The translations under genes were made by a program, and so were the position numbers. DNA of 64,000 nt from Oenanthe sinensis (taxonomy: Eukaryota; Streptophyta; Magnoliopsida; Apiales; Apiaceae): contig CM053796.1 of NCBI GenBank assembly GCA_028671895.1, forward strand, positions 40,298,860 through 40,362,859, given 5' to 3'. Below the pieces are notes generated by a model. The model searched no databases. It saw only the letters and a program-made list of their open reading frames with translations, and had not been told where the DNA came from. The first letter of the stretch is position 1. Each line of letters starts with the position of its first letter. Shown here piece after piece: positions 19,590 to 32,789 of this stretch.

Positions 19590-19945
19590 TAATATAGATT
19601 ATAAATAGAAAGATTAAAAGTTTTGGTCGGTCAATCGTACCCACGGGCCTAAAAAATATACATGTTTTTATAATACGGACCTAACTATAGACATATCTAT
19701 ATTACCTAAAATTTTACCTTTTAGACCCATTTATATATTTATACAATTTTAATTTTTAGGCCTAATTATATATTTATTATAACACGGGTCCAGATTATAA
19801 CATATTTATATTTAGAATAAATTTATATAATATAAGAGAATATATAATATTAACAAAAAATTTCAATATTATAAAATTTTATATTAAATATTAATAAAAA
19901 TATAAATAAAAAATCAATTTACTTAAATATTAATTAACCGATGTG
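19590..19945. repeat. AT-rich dispersed repeat, related to 11456-11760
   Basis: Shares ggtcggtcaatcgta, cacgggcctaaaaaata, tataacacgggtcc and the AT-rich tail with the copy at 11.5 kb. No coding capacity. Confidence 0.5.
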
Positions 19946-20026
19946 AAGCACGAGTTATAAGGTTCTACTAATATAATCCTAAAAGATATCTAACCTTATT
20001 AAAACAAATTATTATTATTTAACCAA

Positions 20027-20700
20027 TTGCACAACATGTGGTTATTATTTATACTCTATGCTAAGCAATCACATATTCACCTTGTTCAACTTCAATTGTT
20101 CAAGTGGGATTTGGTACGTATACTAAACCCATTATTGGTACTCCCGAAAAGCCTTTCTGGATATTTTTCAATGTCCCGGCTATTCACGGAATTTTACTTG
20201 GATCTGTTTTTATGCTATTAGCTATTCTGTTGATTCTTCTCCAAACATGAACCACCGACTTACAAATATCATTAACCACAGAATTTAGTGAGCGGCGCTG
20301 AGATGAGAGTAGTTGGCCTAGAAGGATCCTTGTTTGGTAGTCCGCATCTTCACAGACATGTCTATTTCACCGAGCATAATTGGGATTTTGAATAATACGA
20401 CCTTTTGATTCCAATATTGAAGTTTGAATCAGAGAAAAAAGTAGCGAGTGCAGTCCAGCTTCACTTTCTTATATTCAATAGCAGGATTCTCCTGATAATG
20501 ATACAGAAACATCTGGTGAAGAATATGATAACCATTCAGTCGACTATCGCCTTTCGTAGAAGAGTTGAAGACACTATAGAGAAGATAAGCTGTGAGGCTT
20601 CGCCGACCGTTGTTCGTTGGTCCAATGCTAGGATGTTTGTCTTTCTGTGTAAATCGGTTCCACTCACGTCAGGGGAGAGTTATAGTTTATAATAGCTTAT
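20027..20700 (+). other. Coding-like island of unknown origin
   Basis: This block has balanced base composition within very AT-rich flanks. One plus frame (from about 20092 to the TGA near 20237) reads as a membrane-type peptide, including KPFWIFFNVPAIHGILLG and then a Leu-rich hydrophobic stretch. It has no start codon of its own. A second open stretch (20405-20692) follows in another frame. Stops and frame changes between them suggest a pseudogene, a captured exon or organelle-derived DNA. I do not recognise the protein. Confidence 0.35.
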
Positions 20701-23700
20701 CCCACCGGTCACTTTTTAAATATTTAAAATAATTTATTTCATGTATTATTATTTTTATTATGCATTTTAATATTTTTAATTTTATATAGTATTAAGTATG
20801 AAAATAATATTTTATTATTAATTACATAGATTAACTACAATATAATTATTTTAATATATACTACTTATTTATAGGAATATTAATACAATAAAATATTTTT
20901 AGTTATATATATATTTATTTATATTATATAAAAGTAATGTTTTTATAATACTTTTCTATGTTTAAATATATTATTATAATTTTTATTATTTTAATTGATA
21001 ATATTCTTTATATGTATGTATGTACTTAAAATATTTCCTATTTTTTAGCGATCATTACAAACGAACACATTAACTCCTTTTAATATGAGATGAGTGTGGA
21101 TATGCACAAAAGCACAAACTAAATTATTATGTCCGAGTTCGAAACTCTTAATAAATTATTATGTCTGAGTCATTTAAACATGCGATAATCTTTGACCAAT
21201 ATAAATGTCTGAATTACTATTAAGCTCCCTATATATTAGTTTATTCCACTAGACTTTTATATATAATATTAGGTACATTTTAGATGATCGACCTTTGAAG
21301 AGGAAATGATGCAAAAGGCAAAATTGAAAGGAAAGAAAAAACAAATTTCTTACGTCGTATAATAATTTTATAGAAAAAAATGAGTGAAAATTAGTGAATT
21401 TGAATATTAGTCAAACCTCAAGCATAATAGGAACAAAACTGATTACAAATAAATTACAAACATATACCTGCAATTCATTTGCTCACGTAATTTTGAATCT
21501 CTCATATAATTTGAATAATAAAAGAGATTGAATATTACAACAAAATAATTTAATTCACCTCAAATAAGCAATTCAAAGCTCATTAGTAATTTTCCCCTTA
21601 TCTAAAGGGCTTGTGCACTAGAGTTGAAAAGATAAGAATATGTTAGGACTGGAATGAGTTGGAATGCTTGTTGGGATATGAATGAGGTTAGATAAGAGGC
21701 TCATTTCATTCTTTTTCGTTTAATAATATTAATTTTATTGAGGATGAAATTATCATTTTTATTAATTTATTTGTTTAATATATAAAAAAATGAATTCTAA
21801 AAAAGTTAATATTCAATAATAAATTTACTAAAAAATAATATAGAAAATGTAAGTAAGGCAAAATTAATTTATATAAAAAATAAGATTATATATATATATA
21901 TATATATATTGAATTAAAAAGACTTATATTTTTTAAAAAAATAGTTAAACAATTTTTCATTAAATATTTTGAATTACAAACATGTTATATTCAAAAGTGA
22001 AAATAAAAATATAAAATCATTTATTTTTAATAAAGATAAGAATGACTATCACATGTGTGAGAGCGAAATATAAAATTAGGTTATGAGAAATGACAAGGAT
22101 AAATAATTCTATTACTAAATACTCAAGTCAACTAACAACTTTTTTATTTTGGCCGGAATCATCATCCACTAATCTATCTTCCTATCGTTCAACCATAGAC
22201 GCCTTAAATACATGATTCAAGGGTGATACTACATTATTAGCCGTCTAAGAGTATTTAACTCTCGCTTTGGTCTTTCTAATTAATTTAATCAATATTATAT
22301 ATACAAGTCTGTCAATGGTAATGATTTACTAACCTGCTACAGTCTAAGATAGAGATCCAGTAATGAATTACGGAGTAGATATTACAAGATGATTACATAC
22401 TTCATTTAGATAGTCTCTATCAATAATCAATATGCTTCGCATGCCTTTTCAGTTTTCCTACCAGGGTCTAGGGTTGAAAAAACACTAGATGGCTATTAGC
22501 TCTTAACTTTTTTATATCATTAAATGAAAATATAGAGAATATGATAGAAAATAGAATTTCAAGATATTTTTAGTGACTCCTAAATTTTTTATGAGTCTAG
22601 GCTCTCTCCTCTATTTTAGGAGGCACTACATGACTCTTAACTTTTTATATCATTAAAATATTCATTCTCTTCAATTTTTTCAATAGATTCCCACTACATG
22701 ACACATCTTTGAATTTAAAATATGAATAAAATATAAATAGAGAGTGAATATAAAGAGTATTGTTGGAGTTGATCCTCTTAAAAATGTGTTAACTTGCTAA
22801 GAACTTAATATTTTATAATATATTTAAGCGTGTACTAGGAGTCTCTTTGAGATGCTCTGAGGATATTAATTCTACTTTTTAAAAGAGAGGTGGATATAAA
22901 TAATAAATTTTATTGAATCGATGGTTATTTAAACTAGAAGATAAAATAATATAATATTACTAAAATTATAAAATAATTAATTTCGATTAATTATATTTGT
23001 TTGAATTCATAAAGTTCCATTTTATTTAATTATATTATAGCTAATTACGATTTAGCACCTGAAAATTGGCAAAAATTGTAATGATTTTTACTAAATTTCA
23101 ATCTATTCAAATTGTTGCCATCTTTGCATGTGAGGAGCAAGCGTCATTTTTGTGGAAACTGATGTGGTCAAATACATTACAATTTTGTTTGAAAATGAGC
23201 AATAGATTTCAAATAATGCATGGAAATTAAAATTTTATTTTAGTTTGTCATATTTATAAACAAATATTTTTAAGCCCGCATTAAAATCAAATTTATTATA
23301 ACTATCTAAAAAGATTATTTGGCCAACTTTAAAATTTTAAATTTTCAAATAGGCCATAAACTAGTAGTACGAAGCTTTCATATTGTCAATCATTGTGACC
23401 GTTTGGGGTTCCTTAAACTTAAAATAAGTTACTTATTTCATATTTTTTTTTATTTTCATTTTTTTTTACATATAAATATTTGTTTTAGAATTTTAAAACC
23501 AAATATTATTTTCAAAATAAAAAATAAGTTACTTATTTTCAGAAAAAATACATACATACCTATTTTTTCTGAAAATAAGGACTTATTTCTATAAAATAAG
23601 TGACGGCCAACACCCCATTATCTTTAGCAATGATGGGGAGATATAGGCCAAATCATCTATTTACCGTCAATTAGCGTCAGTTACGAGAACCAATCCGAGT

Positions 23701-25800
23701 TACTTCCTCTGTGCCTAAACAATATAGCCACTCTCTCCGCACATATTTAGGAATAAAAAATACACCACTCTAATTAATATTAATTTTTATTTTTATATTA
23801 AATAAAAGTAAAAAAATTTATTTTTATTTGATATTTTTTTTATTATTAAACACATGTATGTATTTTTTATTCATAAATATGCCTGTGAAAAAGTAAAAAA
23901 ACTAGTATTATTTAAAACCGGAGTAGTAGTAAATAGCTGTGCCCTATACCAAGATAACAAATTAACATTTACGGGTCATTTGGCTAAGGAGGTAAATAAT
24001 AATATTAAAATTGATACACATATCCTTCTCTTATACACACCTCTTCCTTTGAGTATCAAAAATCCATATTTTATGGATTTGAAGTATGAGTTTGAAATTT
24101 AAAAAAAATAAAACAAACGCCATGTATAGATTTTATCTATTCTAAACACATATCTTATTCGAGAAACCCCTAATGAAACGATCATTAACAATACTCAAAA
24201 GAAAGTCCAACTTTTAAGAGTAATATTTTAATTCAAATCCCAGCACTCCTCTAGCTTGGTTTGGTTTTTTGCGTACGTTTTAAATTTTTTTAAACACTTG
24301 ATTAAATTTTTATTTTTAAATTTATTTCAGAATAAAAGTATAAATTTAATATCGTAATTTAGAAAAAGAAAAGTTTTAAAAAAAAATTAACTATTTGATC
24401 AAAACTTTGTATATAAAAAATCAAATGACAATAAGAAGGATTAAGTTTCTATAAAATATATATTAATAAAATTATTTGATTATATAAAATTAAGAAAATA
24501 TAACTTTTTTAAAAGTGTGAATATTGATAATATATAAAAAAAAATTACTAACACCCTCCAGATTATTTGTACATTTTATAAAATTTAATTCTTATGTAAA
24601 TATAACCCAAACAATTTTCTATACTTTCTAGTTTCTACTAACTTTAAATATCAAGAAAACAAAATTTTCAAAATTAATTTCTACCTGCAATTAAATAACT
24701 AATTCAAATATTTTTATGGATTAATAATAATTTCTAAATTTTAAAAAATAATAATTTTAAATAGAATCTGAAAATGTTGATATAAAATTTTACAGAATTA
24801 AGTTCCGTTTGAATTTCAACAAACATCAAATTCCTCCCACAAAGGAATTATATAATGTAACTTAATTTTTTAAGAAAGTTGAAGTTTCTTTTGACCCAAC
24901 AAATGAATACGTAATTAATTAATCCAAACTCTTTACTAACTAATTTTTTCTCTATTATCTATTGGGTCAAAGTCATTGTTTATAAATTGCCGTCGTAGTA
25001 CATAACTATTAGCCAATCCTTTTTCAGATTCCCGTTATCATTATATCATAACTATCATTATATCATAACTATTAGTCATTGTTTACGCGACTCGCGACTC
25101 TAATGAATGATCATTAGCCAATCCTTTTTCAGATTCCCGTTTGTTAAATCAACATGTACAGGGACAAACCTAACACATCAAGTAGCACTACTATAGTACT
25201 ACGAATATTTATTCAATGCTCTCCTCATCCATAATACGTCTATTCCTATAATCAATTAACGGTTAAGTACCATTTTTTCTAAATCATTTTCTCCAAGATG
25301 TCCAAAGGTATGAATGACTTCACACCTTGCTTCGAGTTTGCTTCCGGGTTTTGAAAAAGGAGAAATATAAATAATAAAGAAATAAATAATATAATTTATA
25401 TTTTATTTATAATTTTGAATTTTCTTAAGAAAGAAATAAGTGAAAATAATAAAATTTTACATATTTTCTTTTTAAAATTTAAGAGGAAAAAATTCCGATT
25501 GAATGTCACACTACGAAACCATAAAAAATTTTTTAAAAAACTTTTTTATAAACATTGTGAAAATCTTAAATTATACGAAAGATAAAGAGAAGCGAGGTAT
25601 GTTCCCCTATCATAACTTTAAAAACACATTAAAGACATAAATATTTATAATTTAATCTGATTTTAAAATTAATTTTTCTAGTAATTCTCAGTTCTAACTT
25701 GATAACTTCACCTAGGCCTATATAATGTTAAAAATTTTAAATGTAAATTATATATACAAAATCAACAGGTCTATATTTTTGTATCTTCTGCAAAGGCATG
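20701..25800. other. AT-rich intergenic region
   Basis: No gene supported. Minor items: a (TA)n run at 21889-21910; a possible fold-back element around 23400-23605, with aaataagttacttatttt and its complement flanking a core; and an unusual local duplication at 25009-25141. ORFs of 60-90 codons here are chance frames in AT-rich DNA. Confidence 0.5.
23405..23605. repeat. Small fold-back (MITE-like) element
   Basis: The words aaaataagttacttattt and ttttctgaaaataaggactt are arranged as inverted repeats (about 23421-23440, 23518-23548 and 23565-23605). This type of short AT-rich hairpin is common in plant spacers. The boundaries are approximate. Confidence 0.3.
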
Positions 25801-25816
25801 CACTACAACTGACTGT

Positions 25817-25859
25817 GGTCAATGTTATATTCGAGTTTACTAACTGACCTACGTTGACT
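25817..25859 (+). promoter_or_regulatory. Two W-box motifs upstream of the PDLP gene
   Basis: GGTCAA at 25817-25822 (TTGACC on the minus strand) and TTGACT at 25854-25859 lie 110-155 bases before the ATG. W-boxes bind WRKY factors. Some PDLPs are salicylate/defence induced, so this fits, but it is a motif-level inference. Confidence 0.35.
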
Positions 25860-25971
25860 CTTTACCGAGCAAAAAAATAAAAAAAAAATTGCCCTCAAAT
25901 TTCCTCTCCTATACAACTCATAATTCATCATATATACAATAACTCAAGTTATAGGACCTTCCATAAACAAC

Positions 25972-27764
25972 ATGTCAATTCAACAGCTTTCTTTTTCTCT
26001 TTTGTGTGTTTACTATTTCACATTCATTTTTTTCACAAAACCATCAATTTCTGCTGTTGATACCTTCATCTATGGCGGTTGTAGTTCAATAAGATATGCT
26101 CCGGGGACTCCATACGAATACAACGTAAATTCAATACTCTCCTCCCTAGTAAACTCAGCTTCCTCTACAGGCTACAACAACTTCAAAATCTCCCTCCCTG
26201 GCTCCACAAAAACTGACATCGTTTACGGACTCTACCAATGCAGGGGTGACCTAATTAACTCAGACTGTCGAGCCTGTGTTACGCAGGCGGTTAGTCGAAT
26301 AGGTGCTTTATGCCCCGGGGCATCAGGTGCTGCGTTGCAGTTTGATGGTTGTTATATTAAGTATGATAATGTTACGTTTTTTGGCGTGGAGAATAAGTCG
26401 GTGATGACGAGGAAATGTGGACAGTCGACCGGGTATGATTCTGATGGCTTGAGTCGCCGCGATTCGTTGTTAGGATATTTAACGACTGAGGGACAGTATT
26501 TTCGGGTTGGTGGATCGGGGAATGTTCAGGGTGAGGCACAGTGTGTGCAGGACTTGAGTATGAGCCAGTGTCAAGATTGTCTAGCTGAGGCAGCTGGTCA
26601 GCTGAAGAGTGTTTGTGGATCAGCTGCTTGGGGAGAGATGTTCTTGAACAAGTGCTATGTCAAGTACTCGGACCACGGGGATCACTCAAGGAGTCATGGT
26701 AAGCCGTTAGTGACTTTTGGTTGTATTATTTTCCTTGCTATTCTAAACTATTTTTTTTCTTTCAAGAATTAGTGTTCAACTTCATTATGGACGTGACTTT
26801 GAAGTAATAGTCTAATTTGTTCAGTTGGAAAAGATTGCAGAATCTTTTGCTTAAGATATAATTATATATACATGCGATGTGATAAAAAAAAATTAGTTTA
26901 TAGTTTTGTTGTCAGCTATGCATGTTCGATCTAACGTGGATCAAGCTCATGTTATAAATTTTTCTTACAAGTGTAGAACATACATATATATAAGGAATGA
27001 ACGAATATATATATATTGAGTGTTTGGCAAAACTCAAATAAGTACTTAATCTCCGAAAGAAAGTACAATAATTTCATTCCCGCTGAATTTTGATAGTAAC
27101 CATGAGGCGCTCATGGATATGTTGGAATTGTGTTACATGTACATATTGCTAGTTTTGATTCTTATAATTTACACTCCTGTATATCAAAATAAAATGGAAT
27201 TCCAACACAATTCGTTTGTTTGTATGGAGAAGAACTGATGAAGTTCGCATGGATTGTTGTTGGACCGTTTCCATATATTCGTGAAGTCATACTGAATTTA
27301 ACCATTTAAAGATCAAAGACGCATTTGGCCCCCATTAAAGCTGATCATATGTTCAATATTTCAACTACTAGCATAGTATTTGACTATCTTTATATAAAAA
27401 GAAGAGTTGATGAAACTTTCACTAGTCAATACCTGCAACAGACACTTTAACACTACGTAGGATCCAATGCCACTAGATTCAATTTTCTTTATACTTGACA
27501 GTTTTTGCGAATTGATAATGGTATTACAGTTTCACACCAATATACCAAGCCAAATCAAGTATAACGGATACCGGCCAGCTGGTCTTTGGAGGGTTCCCCC
27601 TCGTTTCTGAAATTTGAGAAATTCGAATTCGACCACTGAGTACAGTGAATTTTTTATTATGTCCAAAAAATATAAGGTGTTTGAAAAAGTACTTAACATT
27701 CATGCTTAAGTTCCTTGACTAGAAAACTATTTCTGATTCACGGTTTTGATGGAATTGGTAACTT

Positions 27765-27807
<43 letters not shown>

Positions 27808-28480
27808 TAAACGTCAATAAATCAAATATAGTTTTCTTAAGTAAGCAATATCGCAATATGATTATGTTTTAGGGTAATGCTATTCTATTTTGAGATGGGA
27901 GCAGGTGGCATAATAGCCAAGCATATTAGTACGAGTTCTGACATATATGGGAATCTGTGTTTTATTTAAAGCAAATAAACAAGGTACAAAGCAATAGTAA
28001 AATGACTTCAATAATTGATCAGTGTCTTCTAGCAGCTGAAAATCAATTATATATAAGATGATCGCTCCACATTTAGATTAATTTGCCATGTTAATTTTTA
28101 GTGTTAGTTTATAAAGTATTCACTAATCATTGCTATTGCCTGAATATAAATGTCTGCAGATTATTGTGAAAATAATAAAAAGGATAATATCCGAAGGACA
28201 TTGGCAATTCTCATCGCAAGTATAGCAGTTGCATTGATTATTGTTTGTTTGGCAAAATTTTGTCACCGTAAAGGTACATGGCTCTTCAATAACTCTCAAA
28301 CTTAATTTAATAACTGAATTGTAACAATCTCTATAAGAAAATTAAGGCAGTCTGCGTACATTGCACCTTCCCTAAGTGTGCTGATTTGGGAGCTTACGAT
28401 ATTGTTATTGTGCCTGATAAATTTCACTAGTCCTGACCTTGTTTCAATATGAAAACATTGCAGATCATTGTGAGAGATAA
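25972..28480 (+). CDS. Plasmodesmata-located protein (two DUF26 domains plus TM), 3 exons, 285 aa
   Basis: Exons 25972-26698, 28160-28273 and 28464-28480 join in phase. The protein has an N-terminal signal peptide (residues 1 to about 28), then two DUF26/Gnk2 domains, each with the C-X8-C-X2-C signature (CRGDLINSDCRAC; CVQDLSMSQCQDC). A transmembrane helix encoded by exon 2 (about T256-A274) and a short basic tail FCHRK follow. This is the PDLP layout: type I membrane proteins of plasmodesmata that regulate callose and cell-to-cell traffic, distinct from the DUF26 receptor kinases because no kinase follows. If intron 1 is not spliced, exon 1 stays open to 26772 and gives a 266 aa form with a different hydrophobic C-terminus. 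Confidence 0.88.
27769..27804. repeat. (AT)18 microsatellite in PDLP intron 1
   Basis: 36 bases of uninterrupted AT dinucleotides. Confidence 0.9.
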
Positions 28481-29065
28481 AGTTGCAATCTTTTAGAGAA
28501 AATATTCTCTGAAAAATGCATCTTCGGGTAGATAGTGACTCCCACTTGGTGCTCTTTTGTTTCTAATTCTTTCTGGCTTTAGAGAAGTTTCCGTTTGTAT
28601 TGCTTCTACAGAAGACCCTCCCTGCCTCTTTCAAAGTTGAGATAGAGGGGGACAGATACATTGAAGCAAGAGAAAGGAAATAGTAGTAAATGCAGCTGAA
28701 AGCTTAAAAGATAGCACCCCACATACTCTTTTTTCCTTCCTTTTCATCCTACAAGATGTTGTAAAGAAATAATCAATGCCTATAATGTTCTTCTTTTATG
28801 TAAGTGCATTCTTTATCAATTATCAGACAGTACTGATTATGAGTGCCATTGTTTAATGTTTGTACATTTAGGTTAATAATCTATCCAGTTGTCAACTTTA
28901 TTTACATCATGTTATCAGAACATTTTTATCATCTTAAACTTAGTAATTAAGAATTCAGTCTGATTTAGGCTTGTTTAGCTTTTAATTGGTGTGCAAGTTT
29001 TCACTTGCTGTAGTTGTTAATATTCCAGTCTAAACTTGAATTGTTTGCGATCTAATCAGCTGTGA
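28481..29065 (+). other. 3' flank of the PDLP gene
   Basis: Untranslated and downstream sequence. I see no gene or repeat. Confidence 0.4.
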
Positions 29066-30110
29066 TTTGTGTTGGAAAATGTGAGTAGAAGCCCCACATT
29101 GTCAAGTCATTTTGAGCCTAAGTTTGAATGCTTCTTGATTACGTGTGCGCAACAAGTTATGGTTGGAGTACGTTCTTCTTCGAGAGAGCTTTCCAACGCA
29201 TATTTAAGAATTCAAAATGATCAAGGAATGGATGAGATATGATTATCCAAAGTTGGTACCATGAAAGTGCAAATCTAGAAATGAGAACTTGAATCTCACA
29301 TTGAATTGGAAAAGTGTTTTCCATGACTTTATATAGTAGAACACTTATGTAGTGTTTAAGATGTGTTAGTATGGTATTGCTCCACCACCCACGTGCGCGC
29401 AGGGGGTGCAAATCAAGGGATTTCGAGGGCAAATTCGTGACTTCGCAAGCCTTTGGCCTTTCCGCGTGTCCGACCTGCGGACACGAATGGGGAGAATAAA
29501 TCCGATGGTGCAAAGTTGGCATGAACAGTGACCCAAAGTTGCTGTCATATTTCCACTGGGCTATAGTTCTTATTTTTAATAATAGATGCTATTATTAATT
29601 CGAAATTGATTACGAATTTAATTTTGATTACGAAATTGATTACGATTACCTTTATTATTTAACGCGTGATTTATTAGGTAAACGCGTGGTAATTAAGGAA
29701 ATTGTGTAGCGCACAAGTTTTCCCAGTATATATATATTCATCTTCTTCGGTCTTAGGTAATTATCGAAGCAAGCCAATCTTCTGTCCTAAACCCTAAACA
29801 CAGTCGTCATCTTCCTGGTAATAGTTTTCTTGCTCTGTTCAAGCTCGCTGAAAGTGTTGTTCTTCGTGACATCATCGTGTTCTCGTTTTATCCTGGGAGA
29901 CTATCGACTCAAACATACGGTGAGAGGCGAAATAGTTTTAAGGAGACAGTTCCGCACTGGACTCGAGACATCCTCCGTTCCTTACCTTCTCTTCACAGTT
30001 TGATTATTGTCATACACTATTTTGTTGCTTGCACACACAATCACTTGTGATTTATTATTGTGTTTTTGGCAGATTGTTTCACAATTTGTAGCTTCTAAAA
30101 GTCTTTAGAA
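29066..30110 (+). repeat. LTR-like repeat, copy 1 (inverted copy at 37920-38890)
   Basis: Begins tgttggaaaatgtgag. It contains a GC-richer block at 29385-29480 (gcgcagggggtgcaaatca, then gacctgcggacacgaatg), a cgcaagttttccc-type segment near 29710, aaaccctaaacac near 29790 and a stretch with atcatcgtgttctcgtttta and gactcgagacatc. The same landmarks occur in the same order on the minus strand at 37920-38890. Length and TG start suggest an LTR with leader of an unclassified retroelement. No protein domain is attached. The small frames 29157-29548 (minus) are not genes. Confidence 0.6.
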
Positions 30111-32525
30111 ACACTAGCTGTATTGAAAATCATTCATCAACTGATATGTGTTTTAGTGTACTAATGCATTTGTTTACCAGATATGGATTGCATGATCTTC
30201 TCCTCTGAAGCCGAAAACTTGTGCACTAGTACGACCTTAGTATCGTACATTATGTATGTGATGGAATCATGAACTCCAATAATAATTATTTATTAAGATT
30301 ATATTATACATGTTATAAAATCATGGTGAATTATCCATTCTCATAAAATCTCAAGAAATATTCCAAATGAATCAAACACTACTAAATATCATTTATTGAA
30401 TTATAATTAAATTCTGCAGCAACAATCGTAAGGAGTAAGTTCATTCTTTTCGGAAAATATCATACATAAAATGGGATGAAGGTAGTATAATTGAGACTGA
30501 TAAGTTAATAAATCATCAACTATGTTGGTTTAACATGCTATAATGTGAGGTGTATGCAGTATAAGGTAACAAGGACTATGTATGCACGGTGGATACTGAA
30601 AATGTAGAACATATATTACCGGGAAAATATGTCGGATTTTTGGACTAACAAAAGTTACTGCTTGTATGAACTTGGTCTCTCTCATTGTTTTGAGTGGGCC
30701 AAACCCTTTGGATTAGCCTTGTCAGAAGGAGATTGGGCCTAACCTATTAACAGCCCAGGAGGTGGATTTTGTTCCTGAAGCACTTATGTAGTTTAGGCCA
30801 AGGACCCAAACCTTTCTTTTTCTCATGGTTGGAGTTGAAATTTTCAATCAGTTTCTTATTTTCCTGTTCGACAGGTGCTTTTGCTGGGTACTTGCCTCGT
30901 ATGAATAGAAATTCATAAGAGAGCTCTATTATATTGCAAATCACTCCTTATCTTAATCTTCTATATTGTCAATCATGATACTTTTTATGCGCAAGCTAAG
31001 CATATCACATGCTTTCCAAAGTAACTTCTTTTTTTCTTTTCAAAACAAACTTTCACATGTTGCACATAATATGCAAAATATGAACCACGTGTCCACCACC
31101 AAAAGACTGTATTTTTTTTACTTTAATTAAACTCTTATAAATTGAAAGATACCTAAAAACGGGCGAATTTAGTAAGAGCAAATTAAATAATTACCTAAAA
31201 ACGGGCGGATTTAATAAGAGTGAGGAGGACAATTTAAAAAATTATCAAATTTTTATAAAAATATTTCCTTAAAATTATTTTCGGAATCCGATCACATACA
31301 CCGAATTATTGTATATGCTGTATAGGCATGAATGGTGTGTTGTGTTCGCTCCTAAAAATTGAAAAGTTTTACTCATAGACGATGTTCCAAGAAAAACATA
31401 AAAAATGGATAGACCAAAAGTGGAAGACAGAATAATGAAAATGCAGTACATTTCACATGTTTGAATAGTGCGAATTTTGATAAGGGAATGTAATTTTGGG
31501 CGTCCATCTTATCATTAAAAATATGTATATTATTGACAAAAATTAAGAAAATTGAAAGTATTTAAATCGTGAAAACAAAATAATTAATGCCCGAAAAGAT
31601 TCAGTCCTTTCTTTTATCTTTAATAATCTAACCGATAAATTTTTTAATTAAAATTATTATCTACATATATTATAGAGTATCATGCTCCTAAGAATGCCCT
31701 TAGGTAATTATCTAAGATTAAAAGGATTTCCCATGTAAATACACAGTGTTGTTCCTGATTTATCGGAGGTCCCGGGGTGAAAATTTAAAATAACATATAA
31801 ATACATAACTCTTCTATGTGACTCTTCTAACTTGATCAATTTGTTTTTTCCATTTTTCACAACCAAATAATTACTTTTTAAATAAAATCATATAAATCAA
31901 AACTCAAACAATTGACTTGTAAAGAAATAATAAGACCCGAAATAGATAGCTTGAGTTTAAAATTCTCACTTAAAATTTGAAAAATAATGAATTTTTACAT
32001 CAAAAAAAAAACAAAATATGTAGAGATAATTAATGCATTCATCCTTCAATTATAAGCCATTTATGGTCTAGGTCCCTATAATATAAAACTCAATTTTTCG
32101 GTACCTTAACTCAAAAAAACATGATTCAGGTTCTTCCGTCCAAATTTGACTAACGTCCGTTAATCAATGCTGACGTAAAAATTGAAAAATAAAAAATACA
32201 ATAATTAAAAATACAATATAAGTTAAAGATAAATTTTTACCTCATTAGAGTTTTTCAATCTTCGCACAATCTCCCCAGTAATCTTAAATTAATAGATTAG
32301 CATTATTTTGATATAATATATATATAACCGAATATCAGTTCAACTTTATTTTTTTTAATAATGAATTATCTAGTTTTTTAGAAGACATACATATATATTA
32401 TATATACACATATGTAATTACTACTTATTTTTAGTTTTATAGACCCTACAATAATATATATTTTTAAAATTATTAATTTATATGTTGTGAAATTATTGGT
32501 TTTATAATTTTTTTAATTAAATAAT

Positions 32526-32557
<32 letters not shown>

Positions 32558-32764
32558 TTAAAAAAACGTGCCCCTAAAATTCTTGGGCCCCGCCCCGCCC
32601 TCAAGGCCGACCCTGTAAATATACCAGAGATTTATTGTAATTATAGAGAGTTTTACATATTTACAAAAATGCCACAACCTTTTTACACATTCTAACCTGA
32701 GGTAATTTTCCTAAGGTCAAACTTAGGGGCTTTTTTCTCTATATTTTATTAGTCACTAATTTAA
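30111..32764. other. Intergenic region with degraded repeats
   Basis: No gene supported. 31765-32615 may be a degraded DNA transposon: a left edge with ggaggtcccgggg and a right edge with gccccgccccgccctcaagg form a weak inverted pair. A (CA)n-(TA)n run lies at 32527-32558. The rest is AT-rich. Confidence 0.35.
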
Positions 32765-32789
32765 TTTTGTGGGAGTTCGAGGACTGTTA

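Noticed and set aside
25972..26772. 266 aa single-exon DUF26 secreted protein as the main gene model
   Set aside because: A strong GT donor, a matching phase and a TM-coding exon at 28160-28273 give the standard PDLP architecture; the single-exon form is kept only as a possible isoform.
29157..29548. Two overlapping minus-strand ORFs (121 and 60 codons)
   Set aside because: They lie within the LTR-like repeat and are not conserved as ORFs in the second copy at 37920-38890.
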